A DNA stretch of 64,000 nt from G963675935 sp963719005. Its GTDB lineage: Bacteria; Planctomycetota; Planctomycetia; Pirellulales; Thermoguttaceae. Numbering within the stretch: position 1 is the stretch's first letter; the number at the start of each line of letters is the position of its first letter. The notes beneath the pieces are model-generated. The model made no database searches, had not been told where the DNA came from, and saw nothing but the letters and a program-made list of their open reading frames with translations. Of the stretch, positions 29,285 through 38,061 are shown in pieces. Location: assembly GCA_963719005.1 (NCBI GenBank), contig CAVRAR010000004.1, positions 62,001 to 126,000 of the forward strand. The letters run 5' to 3'. A program made the position numbers and the translations under genes.

Positions 29285-29866
29285 TTCAAATCCTTCGGCA
29301 GTTGCAGGGATGCCGGAAAAGCGATCGCGCCTACGGATACGTACTAGAAGCCGATCATCCTACCCCCGTGTCCACGCCCCGACAAGCAGAGGGGGGGAAT
29401 TGGTTTTTGTCCCTTGGCCCACAAACTTCCCTTGAAATCGCGCCGCCCGTCTGCTATAAGGTGGTCGCATGTATATCATTGAGTTGCCATGGCCGACGAG
29501 CAGGGGGTTTTGCACCACGGCTTTGCCAAGAGAGGGGACGCATCGAGCAATAAGCGTCGCCGTAACTCATTGTGGCAACAAGATTTCGGAAAACGTAAAA
29601 TCCCCTCGTGTGAGGACAAAGATGGCAAGGGGCGGTGCAAAACTCGACTGGTGCAAACCCCTTTCCGCTCCCCTTTTGTCACGAAAACACGAAAACGCGA
29701 AAACGTGGCAGAGGTTCGAGATAACAGGCCATCTTTCGTGGTTTCGGACTTTCGAGTTTTCGCGATAAAGAACCGTAATCTGATCGCCCTCACCCCCTGC
29801 CCCTCTCCTGCAAGCGGGCGAGGGGAGAGAGCCGCAAGTCTCGCTTCGCCGTGCTTTCGTTCGTTA
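29285..29866. repeat. repeat-rich spacer
   Basis: No gene is supported in 582 bases. Visible pieces are ACGAAAACACGAAAACGCG with a matching TTTCGTGGTTTCGGACTTTCG (inverted), and CCTCACCCCCTGCCCCTCTC...GAGGGGAGAG (29786-29830), a member of the palindrome family also found at 27030 and in the histidine kinase. Confidence 0.65.
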
Positions 29867-32062
29867 TCACGGCGCCGGGGCAAATCGGACCGGCGGATAC
29901 TCGACCACGGCCGCCTTCACCCACTTCGGATCGCCGTAAACGCCCGCCTTGCTGAAATCGAACGGCTGGAAGCCGATTGTCTCAGCCGGCGAACCGGGCT
30001 GCAAGCGGAAATCGAAATGGGCCGGATCGACGAACTTCGGATCGGCCACGATCGAACCGGCGTCCTTGCCCGACGCCTGCCACTCGGCCAGCGTCATGCC
30101 GTCGAAGCTCACCGCCGCGCCCGAGGCGTCAAAATAGAGATTGTGGTCCAGTTTCACGTTGCAGTCCTTCCAACTGCCGGAAAACAGATGGCCGGCGTTC
30201 CAGTAGACGATGTTCCGGGAGAAGGTGAATGGCAGATGCGGCTCGACGCGCGACCGCTGCAACTGGCCTTCCATGCTGAAGGCGAAGATGTTGTTGCGGA
30301 CGATGTTTTCGCGGCCGTAGTGCTGATGATATCCGCCGGTCTTCGTGTTGTAGACGAGGTTGTTTTCCAGCACGATGCCGCTACTCCCCTCGTCGTTGTA
30401 CAGCCCCCAGCCGCCGTAATCGTAGGAGTAGACGTCGTGAATGACGTTGTTGCTCACGGTGGTGCCGGGCGAGGGGCCCAAGGTGTAGACGCCGCCCATG
30501 TCGCTCATCACGCCCCAGCCGAGGTGATGGATGTGGTTGAACTCGACACGAGTTGTGATGGGCTTCGCTGGCGGCGTAACCCCATCGCCAACCGACGGAG
30601 ACGCCGGTGTAGGGCAGATCGGCGACGTCGTTGTGCGTGACCTGGTTGTAGGCGCTGTGCCCGATCCACACGCCGACCGCGCCGCGGTCGAGACGTCCGC
30701 CGCAGCGGATGATGTTGTTATCGACGACGCAATGTCCGGTGGCGTCGGCGCCCTTTGGATTCTCATTGTCCCAGCCTTGGCCGACGTAAACTCCGCCGCC
30801 GGCCATGTCGTGGATCAGGCATCGCTGGACGCGGCAGTCCTGGCAGCCGCGGCGGAACCAAACGGCATGGCCGCCGACGTGGGCGATCTCGCAGTCGAGG
30901 ATCGCCACGTGCCTCGCGCCGTCGGCCGTGATCGCCGCCGGCATGTTCGCCGCCGCCAGACTCATCGCCGCCTGCAAAGTGTTGAGGCCCTGAGCCGGCA
31001 GCGGAAATCGCTCGTGCTGGAAGGAGAGCCCTCGCAGCGTGACGTGCTCGACCAGTCGCCCACTGTGGGGATCGCCGACGAACCGCACCAGGCCGGTCAG
31101 CAGCGGCGCGATGACTTCGGCCTTCGTCATGTCTTCGCCGGGCAGGGGAATATAGAACAGATCGCCGCCGCGGTCGAGGAACCACTCGCCGGGCGCGTCG
31201 AGAGCCGCCTTGACGTTCTCGATGTGGTATCGCTGACGCGGCCCGCAACCCAGCAGCGGGAAGGCGGTGTCGCCGGCAAACACGATCGTGCTGGTTCTTC
31301 GCGTCGACGGAGGCGATCCGCGAGACCGAGTTTTCCCAATAGGAATAGGCCACGACCACCGCGTCGTTGAGCTGACTCTTCGTGCAGGCCGGCAAGCGGG
31401 GCAAAGTCCTTCGGATCGGCCACGAACGCCCGGTTCGGCAGCGTCTCCGTCTTGCCGTTGGCGGCATTTACCACGGGCCCTGCCGCACCGCGAGCGTAGT
31501 AGTAAAACTCGTTCGGCGATCGGGCACGTATCGCACGGCGGCCGTTGACGTACAAGTCCTCGAAATACCAGCGGCCGACCTCGACGTCGGGCAGATGCAC
31601 TTTCCAGGGGACTGTCCCGATTTTCGTGTCAGCGAAAATGGGACTGTCCCCCTTGCCGCCACGATTGCCCGCATCCTTGACAAAGCCCTGAATTTTCCGT
31701 CCGCCGGTGAACACCGGATGCGCCCTGTCGGCCGCTTCGTAGATGATCGGAGCATCGGCCGTGCCGCTGTCTTGCGGCTCGAAGACCAACGTCTCCTTGA
31801 GCGAATAGACGCCGTCGGCCACCTTCACCGCGACCGCTTCCCGCGGGTTTTTCAGCCGCCGTATGGCATCGCGGGCGCCGGCCAGGGTGGCCAGCGGCCC
31901 GTCTGAGTTGTCCGCGTTCGGAGTGGCTAGTTTTCCGGACCAGGCGTCATTGCCGTTCACGGCAACGTGCAGCGTTACCGCCGCCGCCGAGCTTGGCGCG
32001 AGACTCAGCATCAGACCTGCTGCAAAAGCGCACGAACACAGACGCACCATTGGTGTAGACAT
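29867..32062 (-). CDS. secreted right-handed beta-helix protein (three frameshifts, in-frame palindrome)
   Basis: From ATG 32062 a signal peptide (CSCAFAAGLMLSLAPSSAAA) is followed by LHVAVNGNDAWSGKLA and TLAGARDAIRRLK, the common opening of planctomycete pectate-lyase-fold proteins, then helix coils (VVDNNIIRCGG, VEFNHIHHLGWGVMSD, NNVIHDVYSYDYGGWG). Three single extra bases break the frame near 31379 (CACGAAGAGTC), 31289 (AACCAGCACGATCG) and 30555 (AACTCGTGTCGAG); correcting all three gives about 730 continuous residues. A 45-bp family B palindrome (31607-31651) is read in frame as GDSPIFADTKIGTVP between VKDAGN and WKVHLPD. Likely a polysaccharide-binding or lyase-type exported protein; no catalytic assignment is possible. 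Confidence 0.85.
31607..31651. repeat. dispersed palindrome family B inside a coding sequence (45 bp)
   Basis: Exactly 15 codons. Arms GGGGACTGTCCCGATTTTCG and CGAAAATGGGACTGTCCCC are near-perfect reverse complements. The copy differs from the intergenic one at 20626-20670 in 2 of 45 bases. Confidence 0.9.
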
Positions 32063-32078
32063 GGCGGCACTCCAGTGG

Positions 32079-32153
32079 GAAAAAGGGGGCAGGTCCAATT
32101 TGTGCGAAGCACCCTCCGGGCCGTTCCGGCAAATTGGACTTGTCCCCTTTTTC
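32079..32153. repeat. palindromic repeat upstream of the beta-helix gene
   Basis: GAAAAAGGGGGCAGGTCCAATTTG and CAAATTGGACTTGTCCCCTTTTTC are reverse complements with a 25-base loop. It sits just before the gene start at 32062 and could act as a terminator-like hairpin or be another dispersed repeat family. Confidence 0.75.
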
Positions 32154-32232
32154 CCTCTCAGAACGAAAGCAAGGTGGGATCGAACTTCTAGTAAGGCGGG
32201 AACGATATGTGGTGCAGAGGTCTCGCCGCTCA

Positions 32233-32257
32233 GGCAGCCGGGACGGCCGCACCACAA
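32233..32257. repeat. 25-bp repeat shared with the histidine kinase gene
   Basis: GGCAGCCGGGACGGCCGCACCACAA recurs inside the hybrid kinase gene at 55884-55908, where it encodes SSAAGTAAPQ-like linker residues. Here it lies in a spacer. Confidence 0.7.
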
Positions 32258-32294
32258 AACGCTAAGGCTGTTTTTGAACAGCTACTAATCCCGG

Positions 32295-32570
32295 TCAGGA
32301 AACCTCGATGCTGTTCGTCAGCCGGTTTCCGCCGGGCATGCGCATGGCCGCGTGTTGGGCAAGTTGCTTCGTGTAGTAAGTGTCGCAGTGTCCTTTGAGC
32401 AAGACGCCTTGCGGACCGACCTCGACCGTCAGATCGGCGACTCCTCTTCCCGTTTCGTACTGCACGGCCCTTTCGATCGAGGCGGCCAACTCGTCGGCCT
32501 CCTCCAACGTCTCGGGCAGAACCTCCGCAAACTCGTCCATCGCACGGATGCGAGACTGCAGATCTTCCAT
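32295..32570 (-). CDS. BON-domain protein
   Basis: From ATG 32570 (MEDLQSRIRAMDEFAEVLPE) the protein has 91 residues. The BON-like core is ASIERAVQYETGRGVADLTVEV...GVLLKGHCDTYYTKQLAQHA with the terminal NRLTNSIEV strand. BON domains bind phospholipid or other ligands and occur in OsmY. No signal peptide is present, so it is probably cytoplasmic. A second BON protein lies 113 bases upstream on the same strand. Confidence 0.72.
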   Translation of the reverse strand: MEDLQSRIRAMDEFAEVLPETLEEADELAASIERAVQYETGRGVADLTVEVGPQGVLLKGHCDTYYTKQLAQHAAMRMPGGNRLTNSIEVS

Positions 32571-32682
32571 GGCGCTCTCCTCGTTTGCCGCCGGCAAAAG
32601 CTGTTTCCCTACACCGGCGACAACGGATGGCAACTAAGGAACGTCCGTGTTCCCGACTGGTGATAAAAACGATTATGGCGAA

Positions 32683-32922
32683 CTACGGAACGTCTTCCTC
32701 TTCATGCTCGACGCGGATCGAATTGACCACCATGGTGTCTCTGCAAACGGAACGAACGACCTCTTGAGCAAGTTGTTTGTGGTAGTAACTGGAAACGCAG
32801 CCGGTCAGCCGCAGCGCATCGTCGCGCCATTCGACCTGCAATTCGCGCAGTTCGTAGAATGGGCTGCTGACAAGCGCCGCCTGAGCCCGCGGCTGGAGTT
32901 CCTCGACGGCAATCGCGGTCAT
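32683..32922 (-). CDS. small BON-domain protein
   Basis: A 79-residue protein with the BON pattern PFYELRELQVEWRDDALRLT, GCVSSYYHKQLAQEVVRS and a final VVNSIRV strand. It shares YYxKQLAQ with the neighbour just downstream, so the two arose by duplication. No export signal. Confidence 0.72.
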   Translation of the reverse strand: MTAIAVEELQPRAQAALVSSPFYELRELQVEWRDDALRLTGCVSSYYHKQLAQEVVRSVCRDTMVVNSIRVEHEEEDVP

Positions 32923-33140
32923 GGGATGATATCATTGCGGATGTTTGTTTTTTCATTACGGGCCGCGCTCCGCGAGCGGCGGACGACAAGGCCGGCCTAA
33001 GAATCAAGAAACGAGAGGCGTCACTTGATGGCGTCCAGCCGGCCTGTTCCGCAATCCCGCAAGGCGGCGCCAACGCCCACCCATTTTGAGCCATACAACC
33101 GATTCCGTCAATACGGGCGGCGCGGAATTGTGACGGATCT

Positions 33141-33220
33141 GGTGGGGCAGACATTCTTGTCTGCCCTTTGCAGCCTTTCAGGTGGTTGACGGCACGGCAG
33201 ACAGGAATGTCTGCCCCACC
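33141..33220. repeat. dispersed palindrome family A
   Basis: GGTGGGGCAGACATTCTTGT and ACAGGAATGTCTGCCCCACC lie at the two ends of 80 bases in the 311-base spacer between the BON gene and cysC. The rest of that spacer shows nothing recognisable. Confidence 0.85.
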
Positions 33221-33233
33221 TTGACGACAGAGG

Positions 33234-33896
33234 TCACCCGCGGATCTTCCCGGCCGCCTTGAGACAGGCCAACACTTCGTCGGCCAGCGTTTCCGGCGAC
33301 TTCCGCCCGGCGTCGAGCAATAACTCCGGCTTGAGCGGCGGCTCATAGGGATCATCAATTCCCGTAAAGCCCTTAAGCTCCCCAGCCCTCGCCTTTTTGT
33401 AGAGTCCCTTAGGGTCTCGGGCTTCGCAGACTTCGATCGGGGCATCGACGAAGATCTCGAAGAAGTCGCCCTTAGGCAACGACGCCCGGACGCGATCGCG
33501 GTCGATCCGGTAGGGGCTGATGAATGCAGTGATAGCAATCAAGCCGGCGTCGCAGAAGAGTTTTGCCACGGCGCCGATGCGGCGGATATTCTCTTCGCGG
33601 TCCTGGGCCGAGAATCCCAGTCCGAACCGCTTGGCGAAATCCTCGCCGTGGCGATCCTTGAGCATGCCCGGCCCGGCGTTCAGGCCGTGGCGGATGTTGT
33701 CGCCGTCGAGCACAAAACTGTGCAGGCCCATCGAGTGCAATCGATGATCCAGCAGGTTTGCCACGGTGCTCTTGCCGCAGGCGCTTAAGCCGGTGAACCA
33801 CACCACGCAGCCGGATTGTCCGTTGAGTTTCTCCCGTTCTTCGCGGGTGACGGCGTGTTGGTGCCAATGAACTTGAACTTGGTCGTGGCTGGGCAT
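33234..33896 (-). CDS. cysC: adenylyl-sulfate kinase
   Basis: CysC phosphorylates adenylyl sulfate to PAPS. The 220-residue protein has the P-loop GLSACGKST (36-44), LDGDNIRHGLNAG, FSAQDREENIRRIGAVAKLF, ITAFISPYR, and FVDAPIEVCEARDPKGLYKKARAGEL, all family signatures. No cysD/cysN or other sulfate genes are adjacent; the upstream gene is a membrane glycosyltransferase-like protein, so a role in making sulfated polysaccharide is possible but unproven. Confidence 0.95.
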   Translation of the reverse strand: MPSHDQVQVHWHQHAVTREEREKLNGQSGCVVWFTGLSACGKSTVANLLDHRLHSMGLHSFVLDGDNIRHGLNAGPGMLKDRHGEDFAKRFGLGFSAQDREENIRRIGAVAKLFCDAGLIAITAFISPYRIDRDRVRASLPKGDFFEIFVDAPIEVCEARDPKGLYKKARAGELKGFTGIDDPYEPPLKPELLLDAGRKSPETLADEVLACLKAAGKIRG

Positions 33897-33983
33897 GGTT
33901 CTAGATTTGGGGTTTCGCGTAGGGGTGGTAGAAGATACGGCAGTATCGCCGAAATCCCGTTGCGGTTCAAGCGGAGATCCGTT

Positions 33984-35726
33984 CTACCGTCCATTGGCCG
34001 CGATATCTGCCGGCGACGACTGCCGCTCGAACACCTTCCACCCCTTTGGAGCAGGAACTTCCCGGTAGCCTTTCAACGATTGCTTGGTCCAGCCGCAATA
34101 GACGAAGTACTCGAACAAGTTGAACTCCTTGGGCAACCCAAACCAGCCGGGAGTGTCGTTGATGACGATCAGTCTCGGTTGGTACTGCTTCACGTCGTCG
34201 CGAAACTCGTCCAAGGACCGCCGCTCCTCGGCCGAGGCTTCGTCGTAGCGATGATAGATTGGGCGATCGCCGGTCGAGTGCGCCCCGAAGTAAAGAAATG
34301 CGAACTGCATGGCGCCGGTGTAACGGCTGCTCGGTCGGCAACCGAGTTGCACCAGCATGGGGTATGCCGGCCGCGTGGACGTCGCGAGCATCAGGACGCG
34401 GTCGCCCGGATGGGTGTGCTCGGCAACAACCCGTCGCAGTGCTGCGTATTCCGGCGTGTCCGGCCGCGCCGATCCTGGCCGCCCGACGAACCATACCGCC
34501 AGAAGTCCGCCGACGACGGCCACGAGCACGCTGCGGATGGCGATCGTGCCCCATGCCGCCCGCAGCGATCGCCCGGGAACCGTCGCCGTTGACGCCGCCA
34601 TGCTCGCGTTGACGTTGGCCGCTCGCTCTCGCTTCGCGGCACTCAGGCCTACGATCAGCAGGCAAAGCAGGGCGGCGATGTCGATGGGGATATAGTGGTA
34701 GGTGTAACCCTTGTGCTGAACGAAGAGCATTGCGATGCTCGCGATGGCCAGTGTCGCCAAGGCCAACACGTGCAAACGCAGCCGCAAGCGCCGCCGCGTG
34801 GACAACAGCAGCACGGCGGCCAACACGCCCACCAACCCGGCTGCCGTAAACGGCGACCGCAGAGTCTGCTCGGCGATTTCAGCGTAACTGGCGTCGTAAG
34901 CGCGATAGCCGGCGCGGATCAGCGGCACCCAGCGGCAGAAGAACCCCTCGCGCATGGCGGCGGGGACAAAGAGCCAATGGGCCACATAGGCCGTCACCAC
35001 GCCGGCCAAGGCCATGCACTCGGGCCGCAGCACCGTCCGCCATCGACGCGAGGCAAGCATCAGTGCCATTTCTACCGCAACGGCATCGAGCAGGAAATAC
35101 GGCTTCAGCGACACTCCCACGCCGGCTTGAAGTCCCAGCAGCACCGCGAACCAGATGGGAACCGATCCCCTGTGGTAGCGAAGGATTCGCAGGAACAAGT
35201 AAGGAACGTACGTGAGCACGAACAGGTGCTCGCGCTGTCCGACGTCGCCGCGCCAGTCGATCAAGAGAAACAGGGCCATCCAAGCGAACAACACCAGTCC
35301 TTGCTCGGCCGGTCGCATTTTGCTCTCGCGCTTCCGCAATAAGAACAGCATCTCGACGGCCGTGACAAACAACAGCACAGTCACACAGACTTGAAACACA
35401 ATAATCGGCGATATGCCAAGGGTTCTGGCAAGCCACACTATGGGAATGTGCAGGTAGGTGCTTAGCGGCGGGTTGACGTCAACAGCCGTGCAATACGGTA
35501 TCGCCCCATCCAGGACCATCTCGGCGGTATGAAAATAGTTGGCGCAATCGTGATTGATCCGTTGGGGGGTCTGCCAAATGCTGACGGCCACGGCAATGCC
35601 CAAGAGCATCGCCAGAGCAAGCCACAACCTGGCTCCGTCGCCACAGCTCTGATCGGTGCGCATTGGGGAAGGGGATCGCATGGGCGGCCGGTTCAGTCGC
35701 GTGTTTCGTGCTTTGTTGCTCGCCAC
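33984..35726 (-). CDS. multi-spanning membrane protein, ArnT/PMT-like glycosyltransferase candidate
   Basis: The 580-residue product (start at 35726; ATGs at 35681 or 35663 would also work) has about ten hydrophobic segments, then a soluble C-terminal domain. Near the N-terminus HDCANYFHTAEMVLDGAIPY and DVNPPLSTYLHIPIVWLAR resemble the first lumenal loop of GT-C enzymes, where an acidic residue (D in HDCANY or DVNPP) is catalytic. FVQHKGYTYHYIPIDI fits the later loop of such enzymes. Substrate unknown. An IS5 element starts 34 bases upstream and may have replaced its promoter. Confidence 0.72.
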   Translation of the reverse strand: MASNKARNTRLNRPPMRSPSPMRTDQSCGDGARLWLALAMLLGIAVAVSIWQTPQRINHDCANYFHTAEMVLDGAIPYCTAVDVNPPLSTYLHIPIVWLARTLGISPIIVFQVCVTVLLFVTAVEMLFLLRKRESKMRPAEQGLVLFAWMALFLLIDWRGDVGQREHLFVLTYVPYLFLRILRYHRGSVPIWFAVLLGLQAGVGVSLKPYFLLDAVAVEMALMLASRRWRTVLRPECMALAGVVTAYVAHWLFVPAAMREGFFCRWVPLIRAGYRAYDASYAEIAEQTLRSPFTAAGLVGVLAAVLLLSTRRRLRLRLHVLALATLAIASIAMLFVQHKGYTYHYIPIDIAALLCLLIVGLSAAKRERAANVNASMAASTATVPGRSLRAAWGTIAIRSVLVAVVGGLLAVWFVGRPGSARPDTPEYAALRRVVAEHTHPGDRVLMLATSTRPAYPMLVQLGCRPSSRYTGAMQFAFLYFGAHSTGDRPIYHRYDEASAEERRSLDEFRDDVKQYQPRLIVINDTPGWFGLPKEFNLFEYFVYCGWTKQSLKGYREVPAPKGWKVFERQSSPADIAANGR

Positions 35727-35759
35727 GGCGCGAGCGCTGCGTGCGTCACAGGAGACTAA

Positions 35760-36666
35760 GAGGTTCTAACAAAACCAGTATTTCCTGATCTGTCCAATGT
35801 TGCTAAACTCTCGGGCTAACCTGGTCAACCAACAGATATGTCAGGGAGGATATTATGGCCAAGCCACTGCTGCCCGATGCGCTTTGGGAGCGAATCAAGC
35901 CTTTGCTGCCGCGCGAACGCGGCAAGCCGAAAGGAGGCCGACCGCGAGTTTCCGATCGTGCGGCGCTCACGGGGATTCTCTTCGTATTGAAAACGGGTTG
36001 TCCGTGGGAATATCTTCCGCAGGAGTTGGGCTGCGGATGCGGCATGACGTGCTGGCGACGACTCCGCGACTGGCACGTGGCTGGTGTCTGGAAGCGGATA
36101 TGGAAGCTACTTTTGGACGAATTGGGATTGGCAGGCCAAATCGACTGGTCAACATCCGCGATCGACAGTTGCTCCGTGCGAGCAGTTTTTGGGGGGCAAA
36201 AACGGGCCCAAATCCCACGGATCGAGGCAAGAATGGCTCGAAGCGTCATCTGATGGTGGACGGCAGCGGCACGCCTCTGGCCATTACCCACACCGGCGCG
36301 AATTGCCACGATTCGGAGATGGCTATTCCTTTGGTCAACGCAGTTCCACCGATCAAGCAACCTCGCGGCGCACCGCGCAAGCGTCCCGATGAACTGCTCG
36401 CGGATCGAGCCTATGATGCGGAAGCCAAGATTCGTAAACCCCTGCGCAAGCGGAGAATCAAGCCGCTGGTTGCTCACCGCAACACCGAGCACGGCAGCGG
36501 CCTGGGCAAATTCCGCTACGTCGTTGAAGCCTGCTTCGATTGGCTCTTCAACTGGCGTCGTCTGCGGGTGCGTTACGAGAAACGACCGGACATTCACGAT
36601 GCGTTCCTAATCATCGGTTGTGCCATGATCTGCTGGAACCGCGTACTGGAGTTTTGTTAGAACCTC
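35760..36666 (+). mobile_element. IS5-family (IS427-like) insertion sequence
   Basis: A 907-bp element with perfect 16-bp ends GAGGTTCTAACAAAAC (35760-35775) and GTTTTGTTAGAACCTC (36651-36666), flanked by TAA on both sides (35757-35759, 36667-36669). It contains one transposase in two overlapping frames. It lies between the GT-C-like gene and apbE. Confidence 0.93.
35855..36660 (+). CDS. IS5-family transposase, two frames joined by a -1 shift
   Basis: The first frame (35855-36253) starts MAKPLLPDALWERIKPLLPR and carries DUF4096-like RGGRPRVSDRAALTGILFVL and DSCSVRAVFGG. The second frame supplies AKTGPNPTDRGKNGSKRHLM, LADRAYDAE and VEACFDWLFNWRRLRVRYEK with the catalytic residues. The frames meet around TTTTTGGGGGGC (36186-36197), a run suited to -1 slippage, as known for IS427-group elements. 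I therefore read this as a programmed shift, unlike the other frame breaks here. Confidence 0.9.
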
Positions 36667-36824
36667 TAAGCAACTGTAGCCCATCCCCGCAGTTTTGCGG
36701 GAAATCAGCGGCCGCAAGAGGCAAGGGCACGCCGGAACTGGGTCGTTCCTATCCGTGGCTTAGGGGTGATTCGCGATTTTAACGGTTGTCGGGAAGGCTC
36801 CGAGCCTGCTCCAAGCGGTGTTCG

Positions 36825-37841
36825 TCAGCGATGGTCGGGCTGCTTACCGAGTTCCCCCCATCTCCGCGACTGGTACGTCCGCTCTTTGCCGCCGACTGCT
36901 CGGACGATAAACGCCGCCGCGGCAGGCGTGCTTTCGACGAGCTTCAGCCCTTTGTCGGGCCCCAGAATCGCCACCGCCGAGGAAAGCCCGTCGGTGCTCA
37001 AACCGTCGGGGCCTACCACGGTCACGCTGCAATGATCGGTAAGCGCCATGCCCGTTTGCGGATTGATCAAGTGCGAATAGCGGACGCCGTCGATGACGGC
37101 GTACTGCCACAAGTCGCCCGAAGTGGAAATCGCCACGCGCGAAAGCAAGAGATACTGCCGCGGCGGGCTGTAGGCATCGGGTGGGGCGACGCCGATCCAC
37201 CAGCCGGGCCGATCGGGTGGAGGATCACCCAGGCCGATGTTTCCGCCCGCCTCAACCATCGCGCGGGTCACTCCGCGTTTTCGCAGCGCCTTCAGGGCTT
37301 CGTCGACCGCGTAGCCCTTGGCGATTCCGCCGAGATCCAAACGCATCTTCGGCCGCAACAGCTCCACCGCCTGCTGCTTCGGGTGAAGTCGAATCCAGCG
37401 ATACCCGACGCTCGACAAGGCCGCCTGGATCGACTTCGGCGAGGGAAGCTCCTTCGTCCGCCGGGCGTTGCGCCAGAGGTGAACCACCGGACCGATCGTG
37501 ACGTCGAAGGCCCCCTCCGACCGTTCCGAAAGCTGGATGGCGCGGACCAAAACCCGCCACAGATCGTCGCTCACCCGAACCGGTTTCCCCTCGGAGGAAG
37601 CATCGCAGAGGCGACGCAGCTCGCTTTGCGGGTCGTAATCGCTCATCGAGGCGTTCAGATCGTGGAACCTGGAAAACGCGGCTCGGGCGGCCGCCGCGGC
37701 TGTTGTATCGTCGGCCGCATAGAGTACAATGCGGATTGGCACGGCCATCTCCGTCTGCGTGAACTCGAAGCGGTTTGCGGTTGCAGCCGCGGACGAAGCG
37801 GCCTGCAACGCCACCCCCATTAGCACGGCTTCCAGAAACAT
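36825..37841 (-). CDS. apbE: FAD:protein FMN transferase (ApbE family)
   Basis: ApbE attaches FMN from FAD to a threonine of partner proteins such as NqrC or RnfG outside the membrane. From ATG 37841 (MFLEAVLMGVALQAAS) the protein has 338 residues. Visible motifs: EMAVPIRIVLYA, FSRFHDLNASMSDYDPQSEL, GAFDVTIGPVVHLW, LDLGGIAKGYAVDEAL, VEAGGNIG, and SHLINPQTGMALTDHCSVTV. The initial residues resemble a signal peptide. No Rnf/Nqr genes are in this window, so its partner is unknown. Confidence 0.9.
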   Translation of the reverse strand: MFLEAVLMGVALQAASSAAATANRFEFTQTEMAVPIRIVLYAADDTTAAAAARAAFSRFHDLNASMSDYDPQSELRRLCDASSEGKPVRVSDDLWRVLVRAIQLSERSEGAFDVTIGPVVHLWRNARRTKELPSPKSIQAALSSVGYRWIRLHPKQQAVELLRPKMRLDLGGIAKGYAVDEALKALRKRGVTRAMVEAGGNIGLGDPPPDRPGWWIGVAPPDAYSPPRQYLLLSRVAISTSGDLWQYAVIDGVRYSHLINPQTGMALTDHCSVTVVGPDGLSTDGLSSAVAILGPDKGLKLVESTPAAAAFIVRAVGGKERTYQSRRWGELGKQPDHR

Positions 37842-38061
37842 CTTGCCGCCGAGAAAAGCCCCCTCATTGCAATGGAGGGGCGTTGTAAGTCGCCAGGAAG
37901 TTTCCAAAAGCCGCACTAGCCACATAACCACTAACCTTCCCATCAAGGTTGGTCCCTCCCTTGCAAGTTGCCGCGTTCTGTGAGCCGCAACGGCTCCAAC
38001 TCTGTCGGTTTCTGTAGTAAGCAGGTAGGTATTTGCATAAAACAGGAATAGGACTCTCCAG

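Noticed and set aside
29489..30640. Plus-strand frame starting in the OLD/beta-helix spacer
   Set aside because: Begins in repeat sequence and continues antisense to the beta-helix gene; no homologous-looking segment.
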